A stretch of DNA of 64,000 bases, from the NCBI RefSeq assembly GCF_947179165.1, contig NC_077239.1, positions 310,001-374,000 on the forward strand, read 5' to 3'. The DNA is from Solanum dulcamara. Its lineage: Eukaryota; Streptophyta; Magnoliopsida; Solanales; Solanaceae. Position numbers and translations under genes: made by a program. Below, piece after piece: positions 10,001 to 21,700 of the stretch. The notes below the pieces were generated by a model. The model was not told the origin of the DNA and ran no database searches. It saw only the letters and a list, made by a program, of their open reading frames with translations. Within the stretch, counting starts at the first letter, position 1. Every line of letters starts with the position of its first letter.

Positions 10001-13000
10001 ATTTGCAAATGGTGAATGATATGTCACTATTACAGGGAAGCATTATTGGATCCATATCTCTCCAAGTATTCTGTTATTATTGTTGATGAAGCGCACGAGC
10101 GAACTATCCACACTGATGTATTGCTTGGATTGTTAAAGAATGTACAGAAAGCAAGGTCAAAATCTATTAATGGAGTGGAAAATACTGATCATAATAATTC
10201 TAACAACGGGCATGCCTTGGGGGAAGTGATTGACAATCAGAACGATGCTAGTTTGAAGCCTTGTCAAGCGAAGAAGTACAACCCATTGAAATTGATCATC
10301 ATGTCAGCCAGTTTGGATGCACGAGTTTTCTCAGAGTACTTTGGTGGTGCAAAAGCTGTTCATGTTCAGGGACGGCAGTTTCCTGTTGATATATTCTACA
10401 CCCATAAGCCTGAGACAGATTGCATAGATGCAGCTTTGATTACTATATTTCAGGTTTTTACATTGATCTTGTTGCTTCACAAATTAGAGTTTGAACTGAT
10501 TGACAGTGTCATTAAATTTTCACAAAGGCGCAGCAGCTTTGTGCCTTTTAGCCCGTTTGGATGGGCTTGAAGTTGGTCAAAACCAACCTTAAAGCCCCTT
10601 TTTAGCTTTTGGACGTGTTTGCCTAATGCTAACTTTAAGCCATAAAGTTCTTAAAGTCAGTCAAAAATGAAAAGTTAGGATTCCTAACTTTTTTTTCTAA
10701 GTGCTTAAAGTCATTTTCTTTGACCATGGAAATTACTTTTATATCCTTTATATTTTAACTAAATTTCCAAACTACCCTTTTTATTCTTTTAACCCTAAAA
10801 TTCACATCATTTTCCTCATTTAAGCACTTTTATCCAAACACTCAACTGCTTATTTATAAAAATAACTTTCAGCACTTCAAAGTTCTAAAAGCACTTCATA
10901 CATAAAAGTTACTTTTTTTAAGCTCATCCAAACGGGCTCTTTGTTGTTGCTTTCTCGTATTAACTTATTTAACATCTCATAGCTTGATTTGTTACTACAT
11001 TGGCCTTTTAACATAGTTAAGTTTAATGTTTCACGTAGCACTGAGGGTTCAATTAGTCAAGTTTATAGTTTGTGATGTTGCTGAATGTCTTATTTTCTGG
11101 TCATTCCTTCAAACTTGTTTTGCTAGATACATCTAGAGGAGGGTCCTGGTGATGTACTTGTATTCCTTACTGGTCAAGAGGAGATTGAATCCGTTGAGAG
11201 GCTTATCCATGAACGCCTCCGACAATTACCTGAATGCAGTAGGAAGCTCTTAACTTTTCCCATATTTTCATCACTTCCCTCTGAGAAGCAAATGAGGGTT
11301 TTCATGCCTTCACCAGCTGGACATCGTAAGGTTGATTTGTTTCTTTGGATAGCTTATTTTTTGAATTTTTGAGATTGATATATTTTCCTTTTGTCTAATC
11401 TGGGATTGCATTTAGATCTTTGTGTAAAACATGACTTACATGAACTTCGTTGAATTGTTTATAAGATAATATAATAATTGTTCGTGATATCCTCTGTTGG
11501 AAAAAGAAAGTTACTATAAACTTCGTCTTGCATCTATTTGTCTGAAAAAACAAAACTGAGTTGCAGTTCTTTTTTTCAAAAAAGGAATAAGCCACTTGCC
11601 AAAATATTGGGTCCACTGAATTGAAATGATGCTTGAAAACTCGGTTCATGCACTCCATTTCATGAAAGAAAACAATTTCCATTCATTCCAATTCATGAAA
11701 CTTTATATGCTTTAATTGATATTCCTCCGATTATTTTATGAATTCCTTCCATTACTTTTACATGACATGGTACATATGAGTATCATTGTCTTAGAAACAT
11801 CTGTGTTTCACGTAGATGCCATGGTTTGGCTTGTACGGTTATGTCGAATGGATGTCGCTTTGGTGGGTGGGTATTTCGTGTGGATTCTTCAAATACAGTT
11901 TGGTTATATGCTGGCTTGTAGCCTTGTACTTGTTGCAATATGGGCTTAGCGTTGTGAATGTGCATTTTTATTATTTGGCTACGTTTAAAATAATGCTAAC
12001 AAGTTCTTGATCTAGTTTCTCTGGTATGCTTGACGTGAAGTTTTCATGGCTTAATGTTCGGTATTTGCTCTGAGTTGGCAAGCTATGTCCACTAAAAAGC
12101 TTGAATCCCTATAAAAAGTCCGTCCCAACAATTTAGCCTGAAAAGAAAAAAAGTGGGGTAGAAGTTAAGTTTCTATTGAATTGAGTAAGATCAGATTTTA
12201 ATTCTTTCATTTCGTATTTAGGTGATACTGGCAACAAATATTGCTGAGACATCGGTGACAATACCTGGAATTAGGTACGTTGTTGATCCTGGACTGGTGA
12301 AAGCCCGAACATATGATCCTAAGATGGGAGTTGATTCATTGATCATTGTCACAACATCTAAAGCTCAAGCTCTGCAAAGGAGGTAGGGTGCTTGCAAATG
12401 CATTTAAGTCTCAATACACATTGACTAAATCACCTCCTTTCCTGTACTGACTTCATTCAGAAGCATTTTTTGTCCAGCTTTTATAAAATATGGTGGTTTG
12501 AACCATAATTCTCTTTTTACTTTGCATTGTTCAAGGAAGCGCATATACCAATGAGGCCTCACATGCATGTCATATATATATTTGACATGTGGGATAGGCT
12601 AAGGATATGTACTGGGATGTACTTATGCTTCGAAGATTTTTTTTACCTCGGATCTGTATCTGCCACTTGAGTACAAATATTATTCAAAGGGTCAACATAA
12701 TATTGATGAGATCAACATAGGAAATAGGAGGATTGTAATTGGAAGCGTAATTTTCTTTTCGAAGCAGAGGAATTGTATAGGAGGATTCTTTTTCTGGTAA
12801 CTGATAGAAGCTTAAAATTTTAAAATTGCAATAAATAGAAGCAGCGTATTCTTTCCATTTGCCTAATATTTGGTGGGAAGAGTTATCCGGTACTTGTATT
12901 GGTGGGAAGGAGGAGGTACCAGGTGGAATAATTTTGCGTGCAATAAAAAAAGAGACAAAGCTAAACCTAAAAACTTTTGGGTGCAGCCTCTGAAGTAAAA

Positions 13001-16000
13001 TCCATGGGAGGATGGTGCTCGAGAAGTTGAACCACTGCAGTAGGATTTATATATACAGAAGTGAAATGGATTACGTAACTTTACTCTATTTTGGTAATAT
13101 TGTCTGTTAAATATCAGATCAAGACCTAATTTCTTGAATTTTTATAGTGGACGTGCAGGACGTGATGGGCCTGGGAAATGCTATCGTTTGTATCAAGAAA
13201 GTTTCTTTGAGAAACTTACAGATTCTACGTTACCCGAGATTAAGAGATGTGACCTCTCGAATGTTGTATTGCAGCTCAAGGCTCTAGGCATTGATGATGT
13301 CATCAACTTTGACTTCATTGAAAAACCAGACAGGTGATTGCCCCAATGAGAGTGACAAGTCTTTCAGTGCATTTTTCAAATATATTTGGCTATCAGCATA
13401 TATGATTGCCTTTTCTTTGAATTCTTAATCCCCAAAATTGTCCTATTTGCATGACTTAAGTTTGTGTGGCACATGTTTGACTATTAATTGGCATCTATCT
13501 CTAGCGTGGTGGTACTGTATCGTTTCACTACACATATTTTACTTAATTTTGCCGTATTTTATGTATAAAAACCATTTCGTATTTTGTTAAATTGATGAAG
13601 CACAAGGGAGAACATTCATACTATTTACTTCATCTGTATAACTGAAAAACCTGCATTTTCCTTGTGAAACTGATTGAACATCATCAGCACCGTTGGAATC
13701 TACCTTTTTGCTGGAAAATCCTTGTTTTTTCTTATAACCTATCTTACTAAATACCCCTCCTCTAAGTGATTCCACTGTTCATAAGAAGAGAAAAAACTAG
13801 TAATATACTCGACAGCAGCCTAACATTTTGCTGCCCCTTACATTATGGAGCAGAACATTGCACCACCTGCATGCGTTATTACATTACCGATGATGCAGGC
13901 ATTCAATGCTTGAATGTTGTCGTGCAATTATTGTTTTCATCCTTGACTATAATTTCTTCCTCAATTATCTTTGAACAGGACTGCCGTAGTCAACTCATTG
14001 TGGTCTCTCTACTTGTTGGGTGCTGTAACAGAAGATAATAAACTCTCAGATGTTGGACGTCAAATGGCCAGGCTACCCCTTGATCCAGTCTATTCCAAGG
14101 CTCTCATTGTTGCTAGCCAATTTGGATGCTTGAAAGAAATGTTGATCTGTGTTGCAATGCTTTCAGTGGAATCTATTTTCTATGCACCACGTGAAAAGTT
14201 GGAAGAGGTAGTCCTTTGTGCTGCTAGTTGTTATTCATACCCCTCCCTCACCCCCACCCCCCCACCCACCCACTTTTCCCTTTCCCCTTTCTGTCTGTGT
14301 TAAAATATTTCCTTAAAATTTCTATTTGATGAAAAAGATTAGTTTATTAGTAGGTAAGTATGATTTTCTTCAAACTTATGTGCAAGAGGACTACATGAAA
14401 ACAACATCTCAAGGAGTTCCTGTCCACAAAGTTCATCCAATCATTTATGCTGGAATATCTTGTGTGCTCAACATATAGTTAAAGATAACATGTTCATAGG
14501 ATTGTAGCAAATTTCTTTCTTTCTATAAGTCTAATGAGTGTCAAATTGTTTTATTTGATGCTTCCAGCTGTTAAGATAGCCTCTTATGCTGAACTTTCCA
14601 TTTTTTATTTTAAATCCGCCGTCGTCATCCTAATAAAAAAAGAGATACTTTTGGTGGAAGTTAACTTAGCTGCATTGCTCTGGTGAGAATTGCCTTGTTC
14701 TCCCTCTTAAGCAGTCTTATGTAGTATAACAAACTTTTGTATGTTGCCGCAAGCAATGTACCTTGTTTCCTTCATCAATATTTCCATGATAAATTAGGTA
14801 ATAAATTCCTCCATCTCTCTATCTCCCGATCATGAGAAAGCTTCTAAGGCTAATATCCCACAATATCCTACTATTGTCCGTCCCACCATGTTGAAAAAGC
14901 TAACAGATGAATCATTTCGGAGAAAGTTAGGAGATCTTTGGCAAACCACTAGACGGGCCTGGATTTAAAAGCTTTGCAGTTTGTTTGGTGATAAGTAAGT
15001 TGTCTTGGTTAGGATCTTCTATGCCCGTCTGTTTCCTGGCCCTTGAAAGTCACGCATTATAATATTGTGTATGAGATTGGGAGGTGAAGTACTTATTAAA
15101 AGAGATATAGACCAGTTTCATGCTCCCACATTCAGATATAGATTTTGTCAGTTAAAGGCTTTCAATAAGTCTGTCTAGTTGATAAGTGGGGTGTAGAGCT
15201 TAAAACTCGACCCTTTTTGAATTCGTGCGAGACATTTCCCTTTGAAGGTTTGACTCTTATAATGTTGATTTTGGCGGTGAATCTACAAAATTGACCTTCA
15301 ATATTTTAATACCCAACCATTGGAGTAGATAAAAATTGTTCATGTCATTTTAACTGTTCCAGTTTTGTTTTTCTTTAAATTTCTTAATCTGTCTGTTAAG
15401 TTCAAGTTAATCGTGTGCCATGAAATGGTGAATGGACTGTAGAAGAATTTGTATGCAGTTTTAGTAACTGTTGTCTTCAAGTAGTATCTTGTTCTTGTGT
15501 TATTGACTTTTCTCTTTTCCTGTGTGATCTTTCAACTTAGCAGTCACCTCGACTTTGTTGATGTGTTATATTAATTTTGGCATATCATATAAATAGAAAA
15601 CACTCTGAACAATTTTACCTGTTTTCGCCAGTCACGAAATGCATTGAAAAGCTTTGCAAGTCCAGAGGGGGATCATCTGACATTGCTTAATGTATACCGC
15701 ACTGCTGATGAGTTCTTTCAGAAGAATAAGATGGTAAATAGTGAAGAAAAAGCTGAAAAGAATCTTCGAAAATGGTGCAAGGATAACTATATCAACAGTC
15801 GCTCTCTAAAACATGCTCGTGATATCCACAGGTAGGCATTATGTACTTCAACTTCAAGGAAAATTATTGAAGATCTCTTCTGCTATATGACTTATTCCAC
15901 CTCCACAGTTACTTTTAGAGAAAATGATAAAACACACACCTGAAGTATCACGTTTTTGCGAGATTCCTACCTGAACTATCAAGTGTTCACTTTTCCAATG

Positions 16001-16635
16001 AACTATCACCAACTATTTGTCAAAACACACCTGAACTATTAATTGCTCCCTTTTCCTACCGTTCAGTTTTTGACCATTAACTCTTCTTTTTTTTATGCGT
16101 TACATTCTTTATGCTCATGCTTGTCGTATTTCACTGTTATATGATGTATTTGTTGCTTCTTCTCATTTGCTCGGGTCCCTGAGCATGTGAAAAATCTTAA
16201 GCTTTCTATTTATGTTGCAGTCAAATTGTGAGGAATGTTGAACAAATGGGTCTTCGCGTCACTTCTTGTGAAGATGATATGCTTCTCCTCCGCAGATCCC
16301 TTGCTGCCTCGTTTTTTCTTAAAGTAGCTATGAAGCAGCCTGATGGTGCATACAGGTAAAGATTTGTGAATCAGTGTATCTGTTTGGATTTCTATGACAT
16401 ATTATCTACTCGTTCCTGTATCTGACATTCATTTTAACTATCTACTGGCAGGGTCACGTTAAGTGGTTTGATTGTCCAAATACACCCGTCTTCTGTCCTG
16501 TTCCGAGCCAAGCCAGAGTGTATAGTTTTCAATGAACTAGTTCATACTAACCATAGTTATGTCCGTAATGTTTCCAGAATCGATTACTTGTGGCTCTTTG
16601 AGCTGGCTCCCCACTTGTATGCCGTGCAAGACTAA
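7096..16635 (+). CDS. RID1: DEAH-box RNA helicase, RID1/DEAH10 type (711 aa, 12 exons)
   Basis: Exons: 7096-7169, 7620-7666, 8287-8367, 9566-9782, 10036-10453, 11127-11330, 12222-12382, 13148-13333, 13979-14207, 15632-15831, 16221-16355, 16452-16635. All junctions are GT-AG and the phases close exactly to a TAA. Helicase motifs: GETGSGKT (59-66), TQPRRVAA (88-95), TDG (134-136), DEAH (157-160), SAS (230-232), FLTGQEE (292-298), ATNIAETS (351-358), QRSGRAGR (399-406). HA2 and OB-fold regions follow to the C-terminus. A poor-complexity Asn/Lys-rich linker occupies about 180-220. Length and order match Arabidopsis RID1 (At1g26370), a DHX33-related ATPase linked to pre-mRNA processing and meristem function; that role is family knowledge. 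All catalytic motifs are intact. The start codon opens MPSMAGN, as I recall the MPSMA start of the Arabidopsis protein. Confidence 0.93.
7188..7619 (+). repeat. Three tandem 146-149 bp units inside helicase intron 1
   Basis: Three diverged copies of a unit with 'agcataccccat', 'ccttgttggttcaatcca' and 'tttatgt.caaagttttgat' run from about 7188 to 7619. Each ends with a pyrimidine-rich tract and an AG: at 7323-7324 and 7469-7470 (both TTTTTTGCCAG) and at 7618-7619 (TATTTGGCAG). The last one is the acceptor of exon 2 in the gene model, so the 3' splice site itself was part of the duplicated unit. Confidence 0.8.
7831..7928. repeat. Three 33-bp direct repeats in helicase intron 2
   Basis: The word 'catttataatttaagtag' plus 'tatatggactgtggg' occurs three times back to back at 7831-7862, 7863-7895 and 7896-7928. 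The copies are identical except for one missing A in the first. This is a recent minisatellite. Confidence 0.95.
7985..8145 (+). mobile_element. SINE-like remnant in helicase intron 2
   Basis: The text 'tggtcctaaccccgg', 'aaggaggagggttatggtagg', 'agccagcataaactt' and 'tttgggactgagacatag' is followed by a (TTG)n tail. It resembles a dispersed plant SINE with an RTE-type (TTG)n end. No clear target-site duplication is visible. Confidence 0.5.
10550..10938. mobile_element. hAT-like MITE in helicase intron 5
   Basis: The inverted ends AGCCCGTTTGGATGGGCTT (10550-10568) and AAGCTCATCCAAACGGGCT (10920-10938) bound a 389-bp AT-rich, non-coding interior that itself folds back (agcacttt/aaagtgct words). 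The GCCCGTTTGG end is typical of an abundant dicot hAT-type MITE. A clean 8-bp target duplication is not evident. The element begins about 96 bp after the exon 5 donor. Confidence 0.7.
14208..15631. other. RID1: Helicase intron 9, C-rich start then unremarkable
   Basis: This 1.4-kb intron begins with a C-rich run (about 14240-14272, five or more runs of three to seven C) only about 33 bases after the donor. The rest is AT-rich and I see no embedded gene or clear transposon in it. Confidence 0.6.
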
Positions 16636-16681
16636 ATGTGTTTCATTGCCATATTATTATTTATATTGGTAAGATATCCCT

Positions 16682-16800
16682 TCCTTCAACAACATACCAG
16701 TGTAATTCCACAAGTGGGGTTTGGAGGATTGAGACGTACACAGATTTTACCCCTACATTTGTGGGGTAAGATGTTTTCGACCCTCGGCTCAAAAGGAATG
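16682..16800 (-). mobile_element. SINE/RTE 3'-end fragment after the helicase stop
   Basis: Read on the minus strand this is 'gagccgagggtcgaaaac', '...ggtaaaatctgtgtacgt', 'ccccacttgtgg' and 'ttacactggtatgttgttg', the shared tail of Solanaceae RTE LINEs and their SINEs. It starts about 50 bp beyond the helicase stop, so it probably lies inside the 3'UTR. Confidence 0.65.
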
Positions 16801-17486
16801 TTGTCAATTTTGCCTACTGTGGTTTTACCAATTTCTCAGTTTCAACAGCCTTGATGAGATCCATCTGATTAGTTTTCGTCATTTGTATGTTGTGAAATCG
16901 TCTTTGTAGTAAATGTTTTTTGCTGCTTCTCTCTTGAGGGATACTACATGGATGTGTCGAAAACATGATTAGAAAGATCTCACTTTTGTTTACTTAGACG
17001 CCTCTTTCTTATCGAAGATTTGGCAGCTGGAATGCATCGACAACCACTCTTATGACTACAACCTAGGCACTCAGGCCTTGGAGTTGTGTCTGTCAATCTA
17101 CTGTTACCACAAACCTCCATTTTGAAGTGAAACAACTTAAGTTCATTCCCGATGACACATTAGCTTATCGATTTTTTAATAAGCATTCATTCTTGGACTT
17201 TACAAGTGACAAGGAGGCACAATTTTTATCTTGATAAGGATGGTGTGGAGTCTTAGTACGCCACTATTGCCACTAAAAGGGTCATATCTTGTTAAAGAGG
17301 AAGTGAAGGGAGCGAGACCTTGCGGAGTAGGTATCGGAAAAAGTATAACGTTTTCTTAGAGAGCGTTTTTTGTCTTAGAACATTGGAATTTTGGATTAAT
17401 CGAACCAATAGATTTCAGATACTTGGCGACCATGAAAATGTGAACGTCAATCAAAACGTATGGATAAAAATTATATAAGCAAGAGT

Positions 17487-17504
17487 ATCTCTCTCTCTCT
17501 CTCT
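17487..17504. repeat. (TC)n microsatellite
   Basis: A run of TC dinucleotides lies in the intergenic DNA between the two convergent genes. Nothing else is notable between 16800 and 17750. Confidence 0.85.
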
Positions 17505-17750
17505 AATGGTTTTAACTAATGAAATAAACTTTTATTATCTTTGTAAAATAAGTTAAAATATACTGATAGCCTAAGTAATCGTAACATTGTCGGTGCGACC
17601 AGTATCAATCAACACCAAGAAGGCATAACAAAATGAATTCGTACTTCTAACTTAGTTGTGTATTTTGATCTCTGAATGGGAAAATCAACTAATTAGTACA
17701 TAGTATAACATCTATAATCCTGTATTTTGACGCGATTTCACTTGAGGTGT

Positions 17751-17940
17751 TTTTTGATTCTTTCTATTCAAACAAAAGTCGACTTGATTTCTCACATGGT
17801 CATATTATCTCAGATAGTCACTTTTTTTCTTGATTTCAATTTTCTCAACAAAGAGAGTGACTTTCTGAGATAATAATTAGTAGTTGAGTGATCATCTGAG
17901 AGATCAACTCGACTTTTGTTTGAACAGAAAGAATCAAAAA
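17751..17940. mobile_element. Fold-back MITE between convergent genes
   Basis: The left arm 'tttttgattctttctattca' continuing into 'aacaaaagtcgact' is matched by the right arm 'gtcgacttttgttt'-like sequence ending 'gaacagaaagaatcaaaaa'. The arms extend at least 35 bp with few mismatches, and the interior 'tcagatagtcact' and 'agtgactttctga' also pair. It is about 190 bp long with no ORF. Confidence 0.7.
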
Positions 17941-18130
17941 TAAATTCAATCATGTTAACTGAAGATGGTGAAATGAATCTCCTACTCTTCTCACTTTGGT
18001 GTAGTTTTGGTACTGTTTTTCAGCTCCCATTCTTTTCTCTATGCCCTCTGTTCAAACTCCGAGACAATCTGTTTGGCAACAAAAGTGCGATATAATATCT
18101 CAAATGGTCACTCAACTAAGGGCTTTTCTC

Positions 18131-18769
18131 TCAGAAAGTTACTCAACTTGGAAGGTTAGCATGAAATTTACCTCAGCGAATTTGTTTGTTGAATAATCCA
18201 CCCTGTTTCAACTATCTCAACCAGAAGCTGAAGATTTCAATAGCAGTAATCTGTACATAGGAGCTTCACGGTCTATAACATGTTGTTCCCAATCTGATCG
18301 AATGCCAAAGGGATTTTCCTTCAACCAACCATCTCGGAAACTCTCAGAAAGTTACTCAACTTGGAAGGTTAGTATGAAATTTACCTCAGCGAATTTGTTT
18401 GTTGAATAATCCCCCCTGTTTCAACTATCTCAACCAGAAGGTGAAGATTTCAATAGCAGTAATCTGTACATAGGAGCTTCACGGTCTATAACATGTTGTT
18501 CCCAATCTGATCGAATGCCAAAGGGATTTTCCTTCAACCAACCATCTCGGAAACTCTCAGAAAGTTACTCAACTTGGAAGGTTAGTATGAAATTTACCTC
18601 AGCGAATTTGTTTGTTGAATAATCCACCCTGTTTCAACTATCTCAACCAGAAGGTGAAGATTTCAATAGCAGTAATCTGTACATAGGAGCTTCACGGTCT
18701 ATAACATGTTGTTCCCAATCTGATCGAATGCCAAAGGGATTTTCCTTCAACCAACCATCTCGGAAACTC
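18131..18769 (-). repeat. Three tandem 213-bp copies of the fusion gene's 3' end
   Basis: Units 18131-18343, 18344-18556 and 18557-18769 differ by only one to three bases. On the minus strand each unit begins GAGTTTCCGAGATGG. It encodes the last 41 residues of the PGK-TrmB gene (from [11 protein letters not shown] to the TGA) and then continues into 3'UTR. The unit at 18557-18769 is the one joined to the rest of the last exon. The other two lie downstream, in the likely 3'UTR. Confidence 0.95.
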
Positions 18770-21700
18770 GTGCTATCTTCCAAATGAGGCACTACTGTGA
18801 GCTTTCCTTTGCCATATTTCATAAATTCTTCTTTCATTCTCGCTACAACTTCTTTTACATCAGATTGGAGAAATACCTGTGTTTACGATAACAGATTTGT
18901 ATTAGTACTCCTCTTTTCTCTCATGAAATGATTTTTGTCCGTCTCACACAAAACATATCAGCCCGAGCCACTTTCAGGTATCTGATAAAGAATATGAATG
19001 TTTGCACTTTACACCTTAATCATTAAAGGACAAAACAAGAAAAAAGGTGAATTCATGGAGTCTTTGTTGGTTGATTGCACTCCCCTACAGTTAAAATGAA
19101 ACTCGAAATGTATGAATTTAGACACGCTCTCTTGATATTCTAACAAAATTGTCACCTTCATGAGTTAACTTTTGGGATTGAGTTAGACCTAAGGTCCAAT
19201 TACTTAACGAGGTACCAAAGCCAAACTCATCGTTGTGTTTTCAAATGACTCTTTAGACATTTATAGCTTGTGTGGCCAAATTTCTAAAATCAGTTTATTT
19301 TGGAAGTGTGTTTTTCAAAAGTACTTTTGTTGAATAGCAGTTTCTGTTAGCACAATCAATTTTAAAAGCATTTTTGAGCAGCAATTAGTATTTGACCAAG
19401 CTTTTAAGAAGTACTTCCGAGTGTATTTGCGCTTTTGAGAAAACTACTTTTTTTAAAGCTTCTGAAACAGTTTTTGCTACTTTCAGAAGCACTTATTTTC
19501 TTCCAATAAGTTCGGCCAAACACCTCACTTTTCTAAAATTAAGCACTTTTGGTCTCCCAAAAGCTTGGCAAACAGGCTATTAGTCTTGAGCATGCAGGAG
19601 TCGAAAGTGTTCGAGTGTCCCACATTGATTGAGGGAATACATTGTCTATTATATGATCTTGATTAATCCTCACCTTGTGAGCTAATTTTTGGGATCGGAT
19701 TTAAACCCAAGGTCCACTTTCTTAACAATATCTGTCATTTATGTTACTACTTGAATCATGTCCTGATCGATGACATAATCCTGATCGATGAGACTCGTAG
19801 CGGAGTTAACGCTAAGCTGGAGGATTGGAGACATACCTTGGAGTCTAAAGGGTTTAGGCTGAGTAGGACCAAGACAGAGTACTTAGAGTGCAAGTTCAGT
19901 GAGACACCTCAGGAGGTTGGCGCGGAAGTTAGGCTTGGTGCCCAAGCCATCCAAAAGAAAAGTAGTTTCAAGTACCTTGGGTCTATCATACAAGGCAGCG
20001 GGGAGATTGACGATAATGTCACACATAGTATTGGGGCATGGTGGATGAAATGGAGGCTCGCTTCCGGAGTGCTATGTGACAAGAAGGTGCCACTACAACT
20101 TAAAGGCAAGTTCTACAAAGTGGTGGTTAGACCGGCTATGTTATATGGGGCGGAGTGTTGGCCAGTTAAGATCTCTCACGTTCAAAAGATGAAAGTTGCC
20201 GAGATGAGAATGTTGAGATGGAAGTGTGGCCATACCAGGAGCGACAGGATTAGGAATGAGGCTATTCGGGACAAGGTAGGAGTGGCCTCGGTGGAAAATA
20301 AGATGCGGGAAATGCGACTGAGATAATTTGGGCATGTGAAGAGGAGGGACACAGATGCTCCAGTGCGGAGGTGTGAGAGGTTGGCCATGGATGGTTTCAA
20401 AAGAAGTAGGGGTAGGCCAAAGAAATATTGGGGAGAGGTGATTAGACAGGACATGACGCAGTTACAACTTACCGAGGACATGACCTTAGATAGGAGGATG
20501 TGGAGGACCCACATTAGGGTAGAAGGCTAGTACATACTCTCGTTATTCTTCCTTATTAGTAGGCGCATTAGCGAACTATAATTTCTTGTGCGTTGATTTA
20601 TGCTATTATCTATTACTTTCTATACTTTGATTACTCTATTTTATCTGTGTCACTTACGTTATTTGCTTTTCCATATCGCTTTGAACTTCTTAGCCTTATC
20701 TGACCTCTTTTTATGCTTTTATTGAGCCGAGGGTCTTTCGAAAACAGTCATCCTACCTTGATAGGAGTAAAGTCTGCGTACACTTTACCCTCCCCAGACC
20801 CCACATTGTGGGATTTCACTGGGTTGTTGTTGTTGTTGTTGAATCATGTCAAAGTTTTGTTGCTTCTTCAATCACACATAGAATAACAATTCAACACGAG
20901 ACACAAATGCATATCAAGACACATAGCATCAGAGAGATGCATTTATCATACCTTCCCATCAGAAGCCAGCAAGTCTGCTATCGCTTCAACTAATGATCTC
21001 TGCACCATCCTCCATCGGTGTTCTGTTTTATTGAAATCTGGATTTGGACACTGCAGTTGCGAGGAAAGTTGAAATTTTGGCACATTCTACATATCTTTAA
21101 TGTAAGATCACAAGATTCAAAAACCTTTTTTACTTTCTTAAATTCCATGCCGAGTCAAAACCAGACAAATAAATTGAAATGGAGGGAGTATTTACTAAAC
21201 AAATCAGCCAGTAGTAGTTCTGATCATATTGATTCAATCCATCAATAATTGTAAGAATCAACTAGCAACTCTTATAATTTGAACTTTGTTGAATGTTACA
21301 TCATACTGAGGTCATATTAAATATCGAGTGAAGGGTCAAAAACACACCTAAAATATCTCCTTTTTTCGAGTTTTCATACCTAAACTATCAGGGCTGTGAG
21401 TTTCCTACGTGAACTATTTATCAAACACGCCTCAACTGTCCATTGTTCCCATTTCCCATCTGAACAATGGTTATATAATTATATTTCACGTAGGAAAAGG
21501 GAACAAATAGTTGAGTTGTGTTTTGATAAATAGTTGGTGATAGTTTAGGTAGGAAACTTGCATACCTGATAGTTCAGGTGTGAAAAACTCAAAAATCCGG
21601 AATATTTTAGGTGTGTTTTTGACCATTAACTAAATATATATATATGCCAAACTTGATTGTTCCTTGTTATTAACATATAAGCAATTACATGGACAGCCTT

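Noticed and set aside
10016..10570. A 184-codon frame taken as one exon
   Set aside because: Only 10036-10453 is exon; beyond it the frame runs through a GT donor into intron and a MITE end.
11395..12010. Several ORFs of 60-95 codons on both strands
   Set aside because: They lie in helicase intron 6, overlap each other in different frames and match nothing.
18131..18556. Two extra small genes encoding the TrmB C-terminus
   Set aside because: They are tandem copies of the last exon's 3' part without start, upstream exons or promoter.
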